Shown here piece by piece: positions 63,947-64,000 of a DNA stretch of 64,000 bases. The notes beneath the pieces were generated by a model, which saw nothing but the letters and a program-made list of their open reading frames with translations, was not told where the DNA came from and did not search any database. The position numbers and the translations under genes are program-made. Source of the DNA: Phoma sp. XZ068 (lineage: Eukaryota; Ascomycota; Dothideomycetes; Pleosporales; Didymellaceae); the NCBI GenBank assembly GCA_004835665.1, contig RBKR01000010.1, positions 992,001-1,056,000 on the forward strand, read 5' to 3'. The first letter of the stretch is position 1. Each line of letters opens with the position of its first letter.

Positions 63947-64000
63947 ATGCACCGTCCTCAGGACCAGGGTGGCTCTGAGGTAAGCCGCTCTTGCCGCCTT
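63947..64000 (+). other. Possible start of a further gene, cut by the window end
   Basis: TATAAA at 63,941 overlaps an ATG at 63,947 reading MHRPQDQGGSE followed by GTAAGC, which may be a splice donor. Too short to judge. Confidence 0.2.

Noticed and set aside
1..64000. CRISPR arrays, bacterial operons, ribosome binding sites, phage features
   Set aside because: None seen; gene structure and introns are fungal.
1..64000. tRNA and rRNA genes
   Set aside because: No cloverleaf or conserved rRNA stretch was found by eye; a covariance-model search would be needed to exclude short tRNAs.

Overview
The window is chromosomal DNA of a filamentous ascomycete, probably a Dothideomycete. Genes carry short introns (about 50-140 nt) with GT...AG ends and CTRAY-like branch sites. 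Host genes encode fungal families: a PTH11-like receptor, a Git3-type receptor, a Gti1/Pac2 (WOPR) regulator, an SREBP-like bHLH factor and a fungal PD-(D/E)XK protein. Many transposon remnants carry C-to-T type nonsense changes that suggest RIP. Taxonomy is inferred from gene style only.

Layout. 1-8 kb holds a partial SDR, a 213-aa unknown protein, an alpha/beta hydrolase and a broken MFS transporter; the last two sit 0.7 kb apart and may be the relic of a metabolite locus. 8-30.5 kb is a transposon graveyard. It contains a degenerate LINE with a 155-bp insert, two pogo-like elements sharing one TA, solo LTRs, pogo and Tc1-like fragments, and broken host genes: a 5'-truncated delta-9 desaturase, a PQQ-type sugar dehydrogenase and one unknown. 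30.5-42.8 kb is the gene-rich part: PTH11-like receptor, bHLH factor, Git3-like receptor, and a divergent pair made of a PD-(D/E)XK protein and a 611-aa unknown. 43-48 kb has a dispersed repeat, a MITE-like element and a long stretch without convincing genes. 48.3-52.5 kb holds the WOPR regulator and a 582-aa membrane-anchored unknown whose 3' end runs into a transposon end.

52.6-62.4 kb is a young transposon nest. Three pogo-like elements with open transposases sit in AT-rich DNA, and two of them appear to be identical 1,862-bp copies in inverted orientation 230 bp apart. A decayed 3.2-kb hAT element follows. The last kilobase has a Cys-cluster coiled-coil ORF and the start of another possible gene.

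The most notable points are the apparently intact inverted twin elements, a shared TIR design of two tandem motif copies across several pogo-like families, two short TG...CA insertions with 5-bp target duplications inside older transposons, and the uncharacterised PD-(D/E)XK/611-aa divergent pair.
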